A stretch of 39,783 bases of DNA from assembly GCA_022844045.1 (NCBI GenBank), contig JALHMM010000059.1, forward strand, positions 1 to 39,783. The letters run 5' to 3'. A model generated the notes under the pieces. The model had not been told where the DNA came from, did not search any database, and worked only from the letters and a program-made list of their open reading frames with translations. This document shows, one piece after another, positions 15,762 to 25,314 of the stretch; positions within the stretch are counted from its first letter, which is position 1; every line of letters begins with the position of its first letter. Position numbers and translations under genes: made by a program. Origin of the DNA: Reyranellaceae bacterium. Its GTDB lineage: Bacteria; Pseudomonadota; Alphaproteobacteria; Reyranellales; Reyranellaceae.

Positions 15762-17165
15762 TTGAGCGCAGATCGCGGCCAAGCCGGTCAACAAGCGGCC
15801 CTCTGGCTTTCAACGATCGCATTCACGGTCTGCTTTGCCGTTTGGACGATCTTCGCGATCATTGGTGTGCAAATCAAAGCGGATCTGGGCCTAAGCGAGG
15901 CTCAGTTCGGGCTCCTCGTCGGGACGCCGATCCTCACCGGAAGCTTCATCCGGCTGGTTCTCGGCGTGTGGAGCGACCAACATGGCGGGCGCGTCGTGTT
16001 CGTGGGCGTCATGCTCTCCGCAGCCCTCGCGACATTCCTTCTCACCTACGCCTACGACTATCCCACCTTCCTGCTTGCGGCCCTCGGAGTCGGTATTGCC
16101 GGCGGATCCTTCGCCGTGGGCATTGCCTATGTCTCGCGCTGGTTTCCGGTGGAGAAGCAGGGCATGGCCCTTGGCATCTTCGGAGCCGGCAACGTAGGCG
16201 CCGCTGTCACCAAGTTCCTCGCGCCGATGGTGATGGTGGCGTTCGGCTGGGAGATGGTCGCCAACCTTTGGGCGCTGGCCCTCGTCGTAATGGCGGTCGT
16301 CTTCTGGCTCGGCACCAGGGACGACCCGGAACTGGCGCGGCGCCGCGCGGCCGGGCTCAGGCCCGAATCGATGGCGGCAATGCTAGCTCCGCTCGGCAAG
16401 CTCCAGGTCTGGCGCTTCTCGCTTTACTACTTCTTCGTCTTTGGTGGGTTCGTTGCGCTCGCCCTCTGGCTCCCTCACTACTACGTCGACGTCTATGGCC
16501 TCGGCATCGTCGCCGCCGGCATGTTGGGAGCCGCCTACTCCATCCCGGGCTCACTGTTCCGGATCCTAGGCGGCACGCTGTCGGACCGCTTCGGCGCGCG
16601 GCGGGTCATGTACTGGTGTCTGACCGGCTCTGTCGCGGCCACGTTCATCCTCTCCTATCCGGCGACGACGTATATCGTCGACGGGATTCGCGGGCCGATC
16701 CAGTTCACCTTCGCGATCGGCTTCATTCCGTTCACGCTGCTCACCTTCGCCCTTGGCTTCTTCATGAGCCTCGGCAAGGCGGCGGTCTACAAGCACATCC
16801 CGGTCTACTACCCCGGACGCGTGGGCCCGGTCGGCGGTGTGGTGGGGCTGATCGGCGGCCTCGGCGGCTTCATCCTGCCGATCGCCTTCGGCTGGATGAA
16901 CGACTTGGTTGGCGTCTCGACCAGTTGCTTCATGCTCCTCTTCTTAGTCGCCGCCGTCTCGCTCCTCTGGATGCATCTCGCGATCCTGCGCATGGAGCGG
17001 CGGGAGATTCCACAACTCGCCGGGCCCCAATACCTGCCCGAGTCCGACCTTCTCGGCCCCGTGCTCCCGGCGAGGCCCGCCGAGGCGATTTCAGCCGCCA
17101 TCGTTCAGGCGCCGGCCATGCCTTCGTCCACGCCCTCGTCCATCGCCCGCGGTGCTCGCGCCTGA
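15762..17165 (+). CDS. narK: Nitrate transporter, NarK1 (type I) class
   Basis: This MFS nitrate transporter has about 12 membrane helices. It carries nitrate-signature-like segments FAVGIAYVSRWFPVEKQG and FMSLGKAAVYKHIPVYYPG, and SDQHGGR in the helix 2-3 loop. The first helix, WLSTIAFTVCFAVWTIF, is typical of NarK1-like nitrate/proton symporters. The start is uncertain. The TTG at 15762 has GGAGGG (15748-15753) eight nt upstream and lies after the predicted transcription start; the ATG at 15732 would lie before it and lacks a ribosome-binding site. Narrow spacing to narK2 (12 bp) indicates one operon. Confidence 0.9.
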   Translation: MSADRGQAGQQAALWLSTIAFTVCFAVWTIFAIIGVQIKADLGLSEAQFGLLVGTPILTGSFIRLVLGVWSDQHGGRVVFVGVMLSAALATFLLTYAYDYPTFLLAALGVGIAGGSFAVGIAYVSRWFPVEKQGMALGIFGAGNVGAAVTKFLAPMVMVAFGWEMVANLWALALVVMAVVFWLGTRDDPELARRRAAGLRPESMAAMLAPLGKLQVWRFSLYYFFVFGGFVALALWLPHYYVDVYGLGIVAAGMLGAAYSIPGSLFRILGGTLSDRFGARRVMYWCLTGSVAATFILSYPATTYIVDGIRGPIQFTFAIGFIPFTLLTFALGFFMSLGKAAVYKHIPVYYPGRVGPVGGVVGLIGGLGGFILPIAFGWMNDLVGVSTSCFMLLFLVAAVSLLWMHLAILRMERREIPQLAGPQYLPESDLLGPVLPARPAEAISAAIVQAPAMPSSTPSSIARGARA

Positions 17166-17177
17166 AAGGAATCCTCG

Positions 17178-18536
17178 ATGAGCATCACCACCGACGCCCC
17201 CCGCCCCACCAAGCCGTCGTGGCTAGCCGATTGGCGTCCCGAAGACGCAGGCTTCTGGCAGTCGACCGGAAAGCGTCTTGCCTGGCGGACGCTCACCATC
17301 ACGACGCTGAACCTCACCCTGGCATTCATCGTCTGGTTCTTGGTCTCCGCACTGGTGGTGCGGCTGCCCGCCATCGGCTTCGACCTTTCGACGTCGCAAC
17401 TGTTCTGGCTCGCGGCGATGCCGGGTCTCGCCGGCGGCACGCTTCGCATCATCCACACCTTCCTCGTGCCCCTCTACGGCACAAGGAAGGTGGTGACGTT
17501 GTCGACGCTGTCGCTGCTCATCCCTGCCGTCGGCTGGTTCTTCGCCGTGCAGGACCCAGCGACGCCGTTCTGGGTTCTGATGGTGCTCGCCTTCCTTGCC
17601 GGCCTCGGCGGCGCGAACTTCTCGTCATTCATGCCCTCGACCAGCCTTTTCTTTCCGAAGCGCCTGCAGGGGACGGCACTCGCTATCCAGGCCGGCGTCG
17701 GCAACTTCGGCGTGAGCGTGGTCCAGTTCGTCACGCCGTGGGTCATCGGATTTGCTCTCGCCGGATCCCTGCTCGGCGACGCGCAGTCACTCACCCGGCC
17801 GTCGGGCGAGACGGTCCCGATCTGGCTCCAGAACGCGACCGCGATCTACGTGCCGCTGATCGTCGTGTTCGGAGTTGCGGCATTCTTCATGCTCCGAAGC
17901 GTACCCGTCCGAGCCAACTTCCGGGAGCAGCTCGACATCTTCAGGGAAAAGCATGCGCTCAACATGACGCTGCTCTACATCATGACGTTCGGCTCGTTCT
18001 CCGGCCTGTCGGCGACCTTTCCGCTCCTTATCAAGCAGATTTACGGAGGGCTCGAGGGCGCGCCAGACCCGCTCGCCTATGCCTTTCTCGGGCCGCTGGT
18101 CGGCTCCGCAGCGCGCGTCATCGCCGGCCCGGTCTCCGACCGCCTGGGCGGCGCGCGGGTGACGCATTGGGCTGGCATTGGCATGCTCCTGTCGGCGATC
18201 GCTGTGACCTTCTTCACCGCACCGACCTCGATCGCGGAGTTCCCATACTTCGTCGCCGCCATGCTCCTCCTCTTCTTCTTCTCGGGGATTGGCAACGCAT
18301 CGACCTTCAAGCAAATGCCGATGATCTTCCCGCCCCGCCAGGCGGGTGGCGTTATCGGCTGGACGGCGGCGATGGCGGCCTACGGCCCCTTCGCGGTCGG
18401 ACTGATGCTCGGCTACGCACTCGACTGGTTCGGCTCGTTCAACGCCTTCTTCTACTGGGCCGCCTTCTTCTACCTCGTCTGCATCGGGATCAACTGGTGG
18501 TTCTACGCCCGCAAGGGCGCGGAAAAGCCGTGCTGA
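17178..18536 (+). CDS. narK2: Nitrate/nitrite antiporter, NarK2 (type II) class
   Basis: This 452-residue membrane protein resembles E. coli NarK: a soluble N-terminus of about 40 residues (WRPEDAGFWQSTGKRLAWR), about 12 helices, and the signatures GGANFSSFMPSTSLFFPKR and GNASTFKQMPMIFPPRQ. It would exchange cytoplasmic nitrite for external nitrate. In Paracoccus the type I and type II proteins are fused in one chain; here they are separate genes 12 bp apart. narG follows after 37 bp. Confidence 0.95.
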   Translation: MSITTDAPRPTKPSWLADWRPEDAGFWQSTGKRLAWRTLTITTLNLTLAFIVWFLVSALVVRLPAIGFDLSTSQLFWLAAMPGLAGGTLRIIHTFLVPLYGTRKVVTLSTLSLLIPAVGWFFAVQDPATPFWVLMVLAFLAGLGGANFSSFMPSTSLFFPKRLQGTALAIQAGVGNFGVSVVQFVTPWVIGFALAGSLLGDAQSLTRPSGETVPIWLQNATAIYVPLIVVFGVAAFFMLRSVPVRANFREQLDIFREKHALNMTLLYIMTFGSFSGLSATFPLLIKQIYGGLEGAPDPLAYAFLGPLVGSAARVIAGPVSDRLGGARVTHWAGIGMLLSAIAVTFFTAPTSIAEFPYFVAAMLLLFFFSGIGNASTFKQMPMIFPPRQAGGVIGWTAAMAAYGPFAVGLMLGYALDWFGSFNAFFYWAAFFYLVCIGINWWFYARKGAEKPC

Positions 18537-18573
18537 TCGCGCTGCCCCATCCCCGTTCCAGGAGCCCCGGCCA

Positions 18574-21500
18574 ATGAGTCACTTCCTCGACCGCCTGACC
18601 TTCTTCAACCGCGTCGCGGACGAATTCGCCGATGGCCACGGCATCGTCACCGACGAAGACCGAAGCTGGGAGGACGGCTACCGCAAGCGCTGGCAGCACG
18701 ACAAGATCGTCCGTTCGACCCATGGTGTGAACTGCACCGGCTCGTGCTCGTGGAAGATCTACGTCAAGGGCGGCATCGTCACCTGGGAGACGCAGCAGAC
18801 CGACTATCCGCGGACGCGGCCGGAACTGCCCAATCATGAGCCGCGCGGCTGCTCGCGCGGGGCGAGCTATTCCTGGTACCTTTATTCCGGCAATCGCGTG
18901 AGATACCCGCTCGTGCGTTCGCGCCTCCTCCGGCTCTGGCGCGAGGCGCGGGCGACGACGACCCCGGTCGCAGCGTGGAAGTCGATCGTCGAGAACCCGG
19001 ACAAGCGCGCCGCGTACGTCAAGAAGCGCGGGCTCGGCGGCTTCGTCCGCGCGACCTGGGACGAAGTCACCGAGATCATCGCGGCCGCCAACGCCTACAC
19101 CGCGAAGACCTACGGTCCCGACAGGGTCATCGGTTTCTCGCCGATCCCGGCGATGTCGATGGTGAGCTACGCCGCTGGGTCGCGCTATCTGTCGCTTTTG
19201 GGCGGCGTCTGCATGTCCTTCTACGACTGGTACTGCGACCTTCCGCCGGCCTCGCCGATGACGTGGGGCGAGCAGACCGACGTGCCGGAATCCGCCGACT
19301 GGTACAATTCGGGCTTCCTGATCCTGTGGGGCTCCAACGTCCCGCAGACACGGACCCCGGACGCGCACTTCTACACCGAGGCGCGCTATCGCGGCGCCAA
19401 GAGCGTCGTCATCTGCCCCGACTACTCCGAGGCGTCGAAGTTTGCCGACATGTGGCTGTCGGTGAAACAGGGCACCGACGCGGCGCTCGCCATGGCGATG
19501 GGCCACGTCATCCTGAAAGAGTTCCACGTCGACCGGCAGGCCGCCTACTTCACCGACTACGCGCGCCAGTACACCGACATGCCCATGCTCGTCCGGCTGG
19601 CGCGGCAGGATGGGAGGCTGGTGCCCGAGCGCTTCTTGCGGGCGAGCGACTTCGAGGACGGCCTCGGCGAGGCCAACAATCCCGAATGGAAGACGGTCGC
19701 CATCGACGACGCGACCGGCGAGGTGGTGGCGCCGCTCGGTTCGGTCGGCTTCCGCTGGGGCGAGAAGGGCAAGTGGAACCTCGAGGAGAAGGAGTCCTCC
19801 GGTCGCGACACGAAGCTCCGGCTGACGCTCGCCGGCACAAGCGAGGACTACGCCGAGGTCGCCTTCCCGTACTTCGGCAACATCGCGCACGACCACTTCG
19901 TCTCAAGCGGGCATGACAGCGTGCTCGAACGCCGGGTGCCGGTGAAGCGCCTCAGCCTCGCCGACGGCGAGACCCTGGTGGCCACGGTCTACGACCTGTT
20001 CCTCGCCAACTACGGTGTCGACCGGGGCTTCGGCGGCGGCAACGTCGCCAAGCACTACGACGACGAGATCCCCTACACGCCGGCCTGGGCGGAGAAGATC
20101 ACCGGCGTCTCGCGCGACAAGATCGTCGCCGTCGCCCGGGAGTTTGCGCTCAATGCCGAGAAGACCAGGGGCCGCTCGATGATCATCATCGGCGCGGCGA
20201 TGAACCACTGGTATCACATGGACATGAACTACCGCGGCGTTATCAACATGCTGGTGATGTGCGGTTGCGTCGGCCAGTCGGGCGGCGGCTGGTCGCACTA
20301 TGTCGGGCAGGAGAAGCTCCGGCCGCAGAGCGGCTGGCTGCCGCTTGCGTTCGCGCTCGACTGGGGTCGTCCGCCGCGGCAGATGAACTCCACCTCGTTC
20401 TGGTACGCCCACACCGACCAGTGGCGCTACGAGACGCTCGACGTGAAGGAGATCCTGTCGCCGACCGCGCCGGCTGGCCCGTGGGACGGGGCGCTGATCG
20501 ACTACAATGTCCGCGCCGAGCGGATGGGCTGGCTGCCGTCCGCGCCGCAGCTTCGCGACAACCCGCTGTCGATCGCCGCGCGGGCGTCGGCGGCCGGCAA
20601 GGAGCCGAAGGACTATGTCGCCGGTGCCCTCGAGTCCGGGGAGCTGACACTGTCATGCGAGGACCCGGACGACCCGATGAACTGGCCGCGCAACCTGTTC
20701 GTCTGGCGCTCCAACCTGCTCGGCTCATCGGGCAAGGGCCACGAGTACTTCCTGAAGCATCTCCTCGGCACCACCCATGGCGTGATGGGCAAGAACCTCG
20801 GCGAGGACGGCAGGCAGAAGCCCGCTGAAGTTGCCTGGCATGCGGAGGCGCCGGAAGGAAAGCTCGACCTGCTCGTCACCCTCGACTTCCGCATGTCCAC
20901 CACATGCGTCTACTCGGACATCGTCCTCCCCACAGCCACCTGGTACGAGAAAAACGACCTCAACACCTCCGACATGCATCCCTTCATCCACCCGCTGACT
21001 GCGGCGGTGGACCCGGTGTGGGAGTGCCGGAGCGACTGGGAGATCTACAAGGCGATCGCGCAGAAATTCTCCGAAGTGGCGCCGGAGGTGCTCGGCGTCG
21101 AGAAGGACGTGGTGCTGACCCCGATCCTCCACGACACGCCGGCGGAGATCGCCCAGGCGCTCGACGTCAAGGACTGGAAGCGCGGCGAGGTCGCGCCGAT
21201 TCCCGGCAGAACCATGCCGCAGGTGACCGTGGTCGAGCGCGACTACCCGAATCTCTACAAGCGCTTCACCGCCCTCGGGCCGCTGATGGAGAAGCTCGGC
21301 AACGGCGGCAAGGGGATGAGCTGGAACACCGGGCACGAGGTCGAACTGCTCAAGCGCCTCAACGGCGTCGTGCTGGAAGAGGGGCCGACCCGGGGCATGG
21401 CACGGATCGAGAGCGACATCGACGCCTGCGAGGTCCTGCTCATGCTGGCGCCGGAGACAAACGGCGAGGTCGCGGTCAAGGCGTGGGAGTCGCTGTCGAA

Positions 21501-22314
21501 AGCGACTGGCCGCGAGCACGCGCACCTCGCGCTGCCGAAGGAAGACGAGAAGATCCGCTTCCGCGATGTCGTCGCCCAGCCCCGCAAGATCATCTCGTCG
21601 CCGATCTGGTCCGGGCTCGAGTCCGAGAAGGTCTGCTACAACGCCGGCTACACCAACGTCCACGAACTGATCCCGTGGCGCACGCTTACCGGCCGCCAGC
21701 AGCTCTACCAGGATCATCTCTGGATGCGGGCCTTCGGCGAAGGCTTCTGCGTCTATCGCCCCCCGATCGACACCAAGAGCGTCAAGCCGGTCATCGATCG
21801 CAAGCCGAACGGCAATGCGCCGATCGTCCTCAACTTCATCACGCCCCATCAGAAATGGGGCATCCACTCGACCTATACCGACAATCTCCTGATGCTGACG
21901 CTGTCACGCGGCGGCCCGTGCGTGTGGATCAGCGAGACGGACGCGAGGAAGGCCGGCATCGTCGACAACGATTGGATTGAAGCGTTCAACGCCAACGGGG
22001 CGCTGGTCGCCCGTGCGGTCGTCTCGCAGCGCGTCAAGGAAGGGATGTGCATGATGTACCACGCGCAGGAGAAGATCGTGAACGTGCCGGGCTCCGAACA
22101 GACCGGCCATCGCGGCGGGATCCACAACTCGGTGACCCGCACCGTGCTCAAGCCGACCCACATGATCGGCGGCTACGCCCAGCAGTCCTACGGCTTCAAC
22201 TACTACGGCACAGTCGGTTCGAACCGCGACGAGTTCGTCCTCATCAGGAAGATGGCCAATGTCGACTGGCTCGATACGCCGGCCGCCGGCCAGCCCCAGC
22301 CGGTGGAGGCCTGA
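18574..22314 (+). CDS. narG: Respiratory nitrate reductase alpha subunit
   Basis: This 1246-residue molybdoenzyme is the same length as E. coli NarG. The N-terminal iron-sulfur motif is HGVNCTGSCSWKIYVK, with the family's His ligand. The molybdenum Asp lies in FYDWYCDLPPASPMTWGEQ near residue 223. Further matching blocks include ETQQTDYPRTRPELPNHEPRG and, near the end, THMIGGYAQQSYGFNYYG. It reduces nitrate to nitrite on the cytoplasmic face using quinol electrons passed via NarI and NarH. There is no twin-arginine export signal, as expected for NarG. The reading frame is unbroken, and narH begins 4 bp later. Confidence 0.99.
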   Translation: MSHFLDRLTFFNRVADEFADGHGIVTDEDRSWEDGYRKRWQHDKIVRSTHGVNCTGSCSWKIYVKGGIVTWETQQTDYPRTRPELPNHEPRGCSRGASYSWYLYSGNRVRYPLVRSRLLRLWREARATTTPVAAWKSIVENPDKRAAYVKKRGLGGFVRATWDEVTEIIAAANAYTAKTYGPDRVIGFSPIPAMSMVSYAAGSRYLSLLGGVCMSFYDWYCDLPPASPMTWGEQTDVPESADWYNSGFLILWGSNVPQTRTPDAHFYTEARYRGAKSVVICPDYSEASKFADMWLSVKQGTDAALAMAMGHVILKEFHVDRQAAYFTDYARQYTDMPMLVRLARQDGRLVPERFLRASDFEDGLGEANNPEWKTVAIDDATGEVVAPLGSVGFRWGEKGKWNLEEKESSGRDTKLRLTLAGTSEDYAEVAFPYFGNIAHDHFVSSGHDSVLERRVPVKRLSLADGETLVATVYDLFLANYGVDRGFGGGNVAKHYDDEIPYTPAWAEKITGVSRDKIVAVAREFALNAEKTRGRSMIIIGAAMNHWYHMDMNYRGVINMLVMCGCVGQSGGGWSHYVGQEKLRPQSGWLPLAFALDWGRPPRQMNSTSFWYAHTDQWRYETLDVKEILSPTAPAGPWDGALIDYNVRAERMGWLPSAPQLRDNPLSIAARASAAGKEPKDYVAGALESGELTLSCEDPDDPMNWPRNLFVWRSNLLGSSGKGHEYFLKHLLGTTHGVMGKNLGEDGRQKPAEVAWHAEAPEGKLDLLVTLDFRMSTTCVYSDIVLPTATWYEKNDLNTSDMHPFIHPLTAAVDPVWECRSDWEIYKAIAQKFSEVAPEVLGVEKDVVLTPILHDTPAEIAQALDVKDWKRGEVAPIPGRTMPQVTVVERDYPNLYKRFTALGPLMEKLGNGGKGMSWNTGHEVELLKRLNGVVLEEGPTRGMARIESDIDACEVLLMLAPETNGEVAVKAWESLSKATGREHAHLALPKEDEKIRFRDVVAQPRKIISSPIWSGLESEKVCYNAGYTNVHELIPWRTLTGRQQLYQDHLWMRAFGEGFCVYRPPIDTKSVKPVIDRKPNGNAPIVLNFITPHQKWGIHSTYTDNLLMLTLSRGGPCVWISETDARKAGIVDNDWIEAFNANGALVARAVVSQRVKEGMCMMYHAQEKIVNVPGSEQTGHRGGIHNSVTRTVLKPTHMIGGYAQQSYGFNYYGTVGSNRDEFVLIRKMANVDWLDTPAAGQPQPVEA

Positions 22315-22317
22315 GCC

Positions 22318-23838
22318 ATGAAGATCCGCGCCCAGATCGCGATGGTGCTGAACCTCGACAAGTGCATCGGCTGTCACACCTGCTCGGTCACCTGCAAGAA
22401 CGTGTGGACCAATCGCGAAGGGATGGAATACGCTTGGTTCAACAACGTCGAGACCAAGCCCGGCATCGGCTACCCCAAGGACTGGGAGAACCAGGCGCGC
22501 TGGAAAGGCGGCTGGCGGCGGAAGAGGAACGGCAAGATCGAGCCGCGCATCGGCTCGAAGTGGCGGGTCCTCGCCAACATCTTCGCCAATCCCGACCTGC
22601 CCGAGATCGACGACTACTACGAGCCCTTCACGTTCGACTACGAGCACCTCCAGAAGGCGCCCGAACTGTCGGCGTTTCCGACGGCGCGGCCGCGCTCGCT
22701 GGTCTCCGGCGAGCGCATGGAGAAGATCGAGTGGGGTCCGAACTGGGAGGAGATCCTAGGCGGCGAGTTCGCCAAGCGTTCGGAAGACGTCAACTTCGAG
22801 GGCGTCCAGAAGGAGATCTACGGGCAGTTCGAGAACACCTTCATGATGTACCTGCCCAGGCTCTGCGAGCATTGCCTCAACCCGGCCTGCGTCGCTGCCT
22901 GCCCTTCCGGCGCGATCTACAAGCGCGAGGAGGACGGCATCGTCCTCATCGACCAGGACAAGTGCCGTGGGTGGCGGATGTGCGTTTCCGGCTGCCCGTA
23001 CAAGAAGGTCTACTACAACTGGTCGAGCGGGAAGTCGGAGAAGTGCATCTTCTGCTTCCCGCGGATCGAGGCCGGGCAGCCGACAGTGTGCTCGGAGACC
23101 TGCGTCGGCCGCATCCGCTATCTCGGCGTCGTCCTCTACGATGCCGACCGCATCGAGGCCGCGGCGAGTGTCCCTGACGAGCAGGACCTCTACGAGGCCC
23201 AGCTCGGCATATTCCTGAATCCGCATGACCCGGAGGTCATCGCCGAGGCGCGCGCACAAGGGATCTCGGAGAACTGGATCGAGGGCGCCATCCGCTCGCC
23301 GATCTGGAAGATGGCGATGGAGTGGAAGGTCGCGTTCCCGCTCCATCCCGAATACCGGACGCTGCCGATGGTGTGGTACGTGCCGCCGCTCTCGCCGATC
23401 CAGTCGGCGGCCGAGGCGGGCAAGATCGGCCACGATGGCGAGATGCCGGACGTTCGGAGCCTCCGCATCCCGCTCCGCTATCTCGCCAACCTGCTCACCG
23501 CCGGCAGGGAGGAACCGATCGCGCAGTGCCTCGAGCGAATGCTTGCGATGCGCGCATACATGCGGGCAAAGACCATCGACGGCGTCATCGACGAAGGTAT
23601 CGCCAGCCGCGTCGGCCTCAGCGTCGAGGCGATCGAGGACATGTACCACATCATGGCGATCGCCAACTACGAGGACCGCTTCGTCATCCCGACCGCGCAT
23701 CGCGAGATGGGGGAGGATGCCTACGACCTTCGCGGCTCATGCGGCTTCTCCTTCGGCAACGGCTGCTCCGACGGAACGAGCGAGCCGAGCCTCTTCGGCA
23801 AGCCTAAGCGCGCCCGCAACCCGGTGGAGATCGGCTGA
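22318..23838 (+). CDS. narH: Respiratory nitrate reductase beta subunit
   Basis: This 506-residue electron-transfer subunit carries four cysteine clusters: CIGCHTCSVTCKNVW (about 17-31), CEHCLNPACVAACP (about 183-196), CRGWRMCVSGCP (with the Trp that makes this a [3Fe-4S] site) and CIFCFPRIEAGQPTVCSETC. It passes electrons from NarI haem to NarG. The stop overlaps the narJ start by one base. Length and motif order are canonical. Confidence 0.99.
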   Translation: MKIRAQIAMVLNLDKCIGCHTCSVTCKNVWTNREGMEYAWFNNVETKPGIGYPKDWENQARWKGGWRRKRNGKIEPRIGSKWRVLANIFANPDLPEIDDYYEPFTFDYEHLQKAPELSAFPTARPRSLVSGERMEKIEWGPNWEEILGGEFAKRSEDVNFEGVQKEIYGQFENTFMMYLPRLCEHCLNPACVAACPSGAIYKREEDGIVLIDQDKCRGWRMCVSGCPYKKVYYNWSSGKSEKCIFCFPRIEAGQPTVCSETCVGRIRYLGVVLYDADRIEAAASVPDEQDLYEAQLGIFLNPHDPEVIAEARAQGISENWIEGAIRSPIWKMAMEWKVAFPLHPEYRTLPMVWYVPPLSPIQSAAEAGKIGHDGEMPDVRSLRIPLRYLANLLTAGREEPIAQCLERMLAMRAYMRAKTIDGVIDEGIASRVGLSVEAIEDMYHIMAIANYEDRFVIPTAHREMGEDAYDLRGSCGFSFGNGCSDGTSEPSLFGKPKRARNPVEIG

Positions 23839-24554
23839 TGACAAGGACCTTCAAGGCGCTGTCGGCGCTGCTCAGCTATCCGACGCCAGAGCTACAGGCT
23901 GCAGCGTCGGATCTCCAGTACGCCATTGCGGGTGAGGGTATCATCGACAGTGTCCGCTGCCAGGCGCTCGACCGGCTCATCGAAGACCTGGCCGAGAGCG
24001 ACATTTACGACCTGCAGGAGCGCTACCTGCTCCTGTTCGATCGCAGCCGCTCGCTGTCACTGCATCTCTTCGAGCACGTTCATGGCGAGAGCCGCGACCG
24101 TGGCCAGGCGATGATCGACCTCAAGGAACTCTACGCGAAGTCCGGCCTCGCGATCAGCGCCACCGAGCTCCCCGACTACCTGCCCATGTTCCTCGAGTTC
24201 CTGTCCACGCGTCCGTTCGCCGAGGCGCGAGACCTGCTCGGGCAGACCGCGCACATTCTCCAAGCGCTCTCCGAAAGGCTCGAGAGACGCGGCTCGCCCT
24301 ACGCGGCCGTGTTCGCGTCGCTGGCCTGCATCGCCCCGGCGGCGGATGCTGAAGCCGAGGCGGCGCTGCTGCCGGAAGAGGCAGACGTCGATCCGGATGA
24401 TCTCGCCGCCCTCGATCGACTCTGGGAAGACAAGCCGGTGTCGTTCGGCCCCGAGGCCACTTCCGGGTGCCACGACGACCTCGTTGCACGCCTGCGCGCG
24501 GCAAAGCGACCCGCCGCTCGCGGGTCGGAACGGAGCGGAGCGTCCCATGGCTGA
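23838..24554 (+). CDS. narJ: Nitrate reductase assembly chaperone NarJ
   Basis: This 238-residue TorD-like chaperone, all-helical, inserts the molybdenum cofactor into NarG before membrane docking. Recognisable blocks are KALSALLSYPTPELQ, YVLLFDRSRSLSLHLFEHVHG-like sequence (here LLLFDRSRSLSLHLFEHVHG) and ELPDYLPMFLEFLS. The C-terminal third is variable and acidic. It overlaps narH by one base and narI by 8 bp, so translation of the three is coupled. Confidence 0.96.
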   Translation: MTRTFKALSALLSYPTPELQAAASDLQYAIAGEGIIDSVRCQALDRLIEDLAESDIYDLQERYLLLFDRSRSLSLHLFEHVHGESRDRGQAMIDLKELYAKSGLAISATELPDYLPMFLEFLSTRPFAEARDLLGQTAHILQALSERLERRGSPYAAVFASLACIAPAADAEAEAALLPEEADVDPDDLAALDRLWEDKPVSFGPEATSGCHDDLVARLRAAKRPAARGSERSGASHG

Positions 24555-25314
24555 CTTCATCAACAATGCTCTCTTCGGCTGGTACCCCTATTTCTGCCTG
24601 ACCGTCTTCATCGTCGGCAGCATCATCCGCTTCGACCGCGAGCAGTACTCATGGCGGAGCGGGTCGAGCCAGTTGCTCCGCCGTAGACAGCTGATGTGGG
24701 GGTCGAACCTCTTCCACGTCGGCATCCTCGTCATCTTCCTCGGCCATCTGGTCGGCCTTTTGACGCCGATCCAGGTGTTCGACGCCCTCGGCATCGGCCA
24801 TGGCTTCAAGCAGATGATGGCGATCGTGATCGGCGGCCTCGCGGGCCTGATGTGCCTGGTCGGCATCGCCCTTCTGACCCACCGCCGCCTGTTCGACCCG
24901 CGCATCCGGCGGAAGTCGAGCACCGGCGACATCTTCATCCTGCTCCTCCTCTTCGCCCAACTCCTACTCGGACTCGCCACCATCCCGGTGTCCCTCGGCC
25001 ACCTCGACGGACACGAGATGGTGAAGTTCATGACCTGGGCGCAAGGCATCCTCACGCTTCAGCCCGGCATCTCGGCGGCAGTCGCCGACGTGAACCCGAT
25101 CTTCAAGCTGCATCTCTTCCTCGGCATGACGATCTTCCTCGTCTTCCCCTTCACCCGGCTCGTCCATATCTGGAGCGCCCCCGTCTGGTACCTGGGCCGC
25201 CGCGGCTACCAGATCGTCCGTTCGTCCGGTCGGCCAGGCAGCATCGCGCGGCCTGCTGCCGCGCAGGTCAGCAAGGAAGCGCAATGGCCGAAGCCCGGAC
25301 AGGTGCAGCGATGA
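24547..25314 (+). CDS. narI: Respiratory nitrate reductase gamma subunit (cytochrome b)
   Basis: This 255-residue membrane cytochrome has five helices. It oxidises quinol and carries two haems b. Candidate haem-ligand histidines lie in NLFHVGILVIFLGHLVG and KLHLFLGMTIFLVFPFTRLVHIWS, matching the family. The start at 24547 (MADFINNALFGWYPYF) gives an 8-bp overlap with narJ. It has a C-terminal tail longer than E. coli NarI (225 residues), rich in Ala, Arg and Pro. It overlaps the next gene in ATGA. Confidence 0.97.
   Translation: MADFINNALFGWYPYFCLTVFIVGSIIRFDREQYSWRSGSSQLLRRRQLMWGSNLFHVGILVIFLGHLVGLLTPIQVFDALGIGHGFKQMMAIVIGGLAGLMCLVGIALLTHRRLFDPRIRRKSSTGDIFILLLLFAQLLLGLATIPVSLGHLDGHEMVKFMTWAQGILTLQPGISAAVADVNPIFKLHLFLGMTIFLVFPFTRLVHIWSAPVWYLGRRGYQIVRSSGRPGSIARPAAAQVSKEAQWPKPGQVQR

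Noticed and set aside
15746..18577. Very long plus-strand frame over both narK genes
   Set aside because: It is an out-of-frame shadow rich in Arg, Pro and His. The two narK proteins are clear in other frames.
18490..19896. Minus-strand frame opposite narG
   Set aside because: Shadow of the high-GC narG coding sequence, with no membrane, motif or ribosome-binding support.
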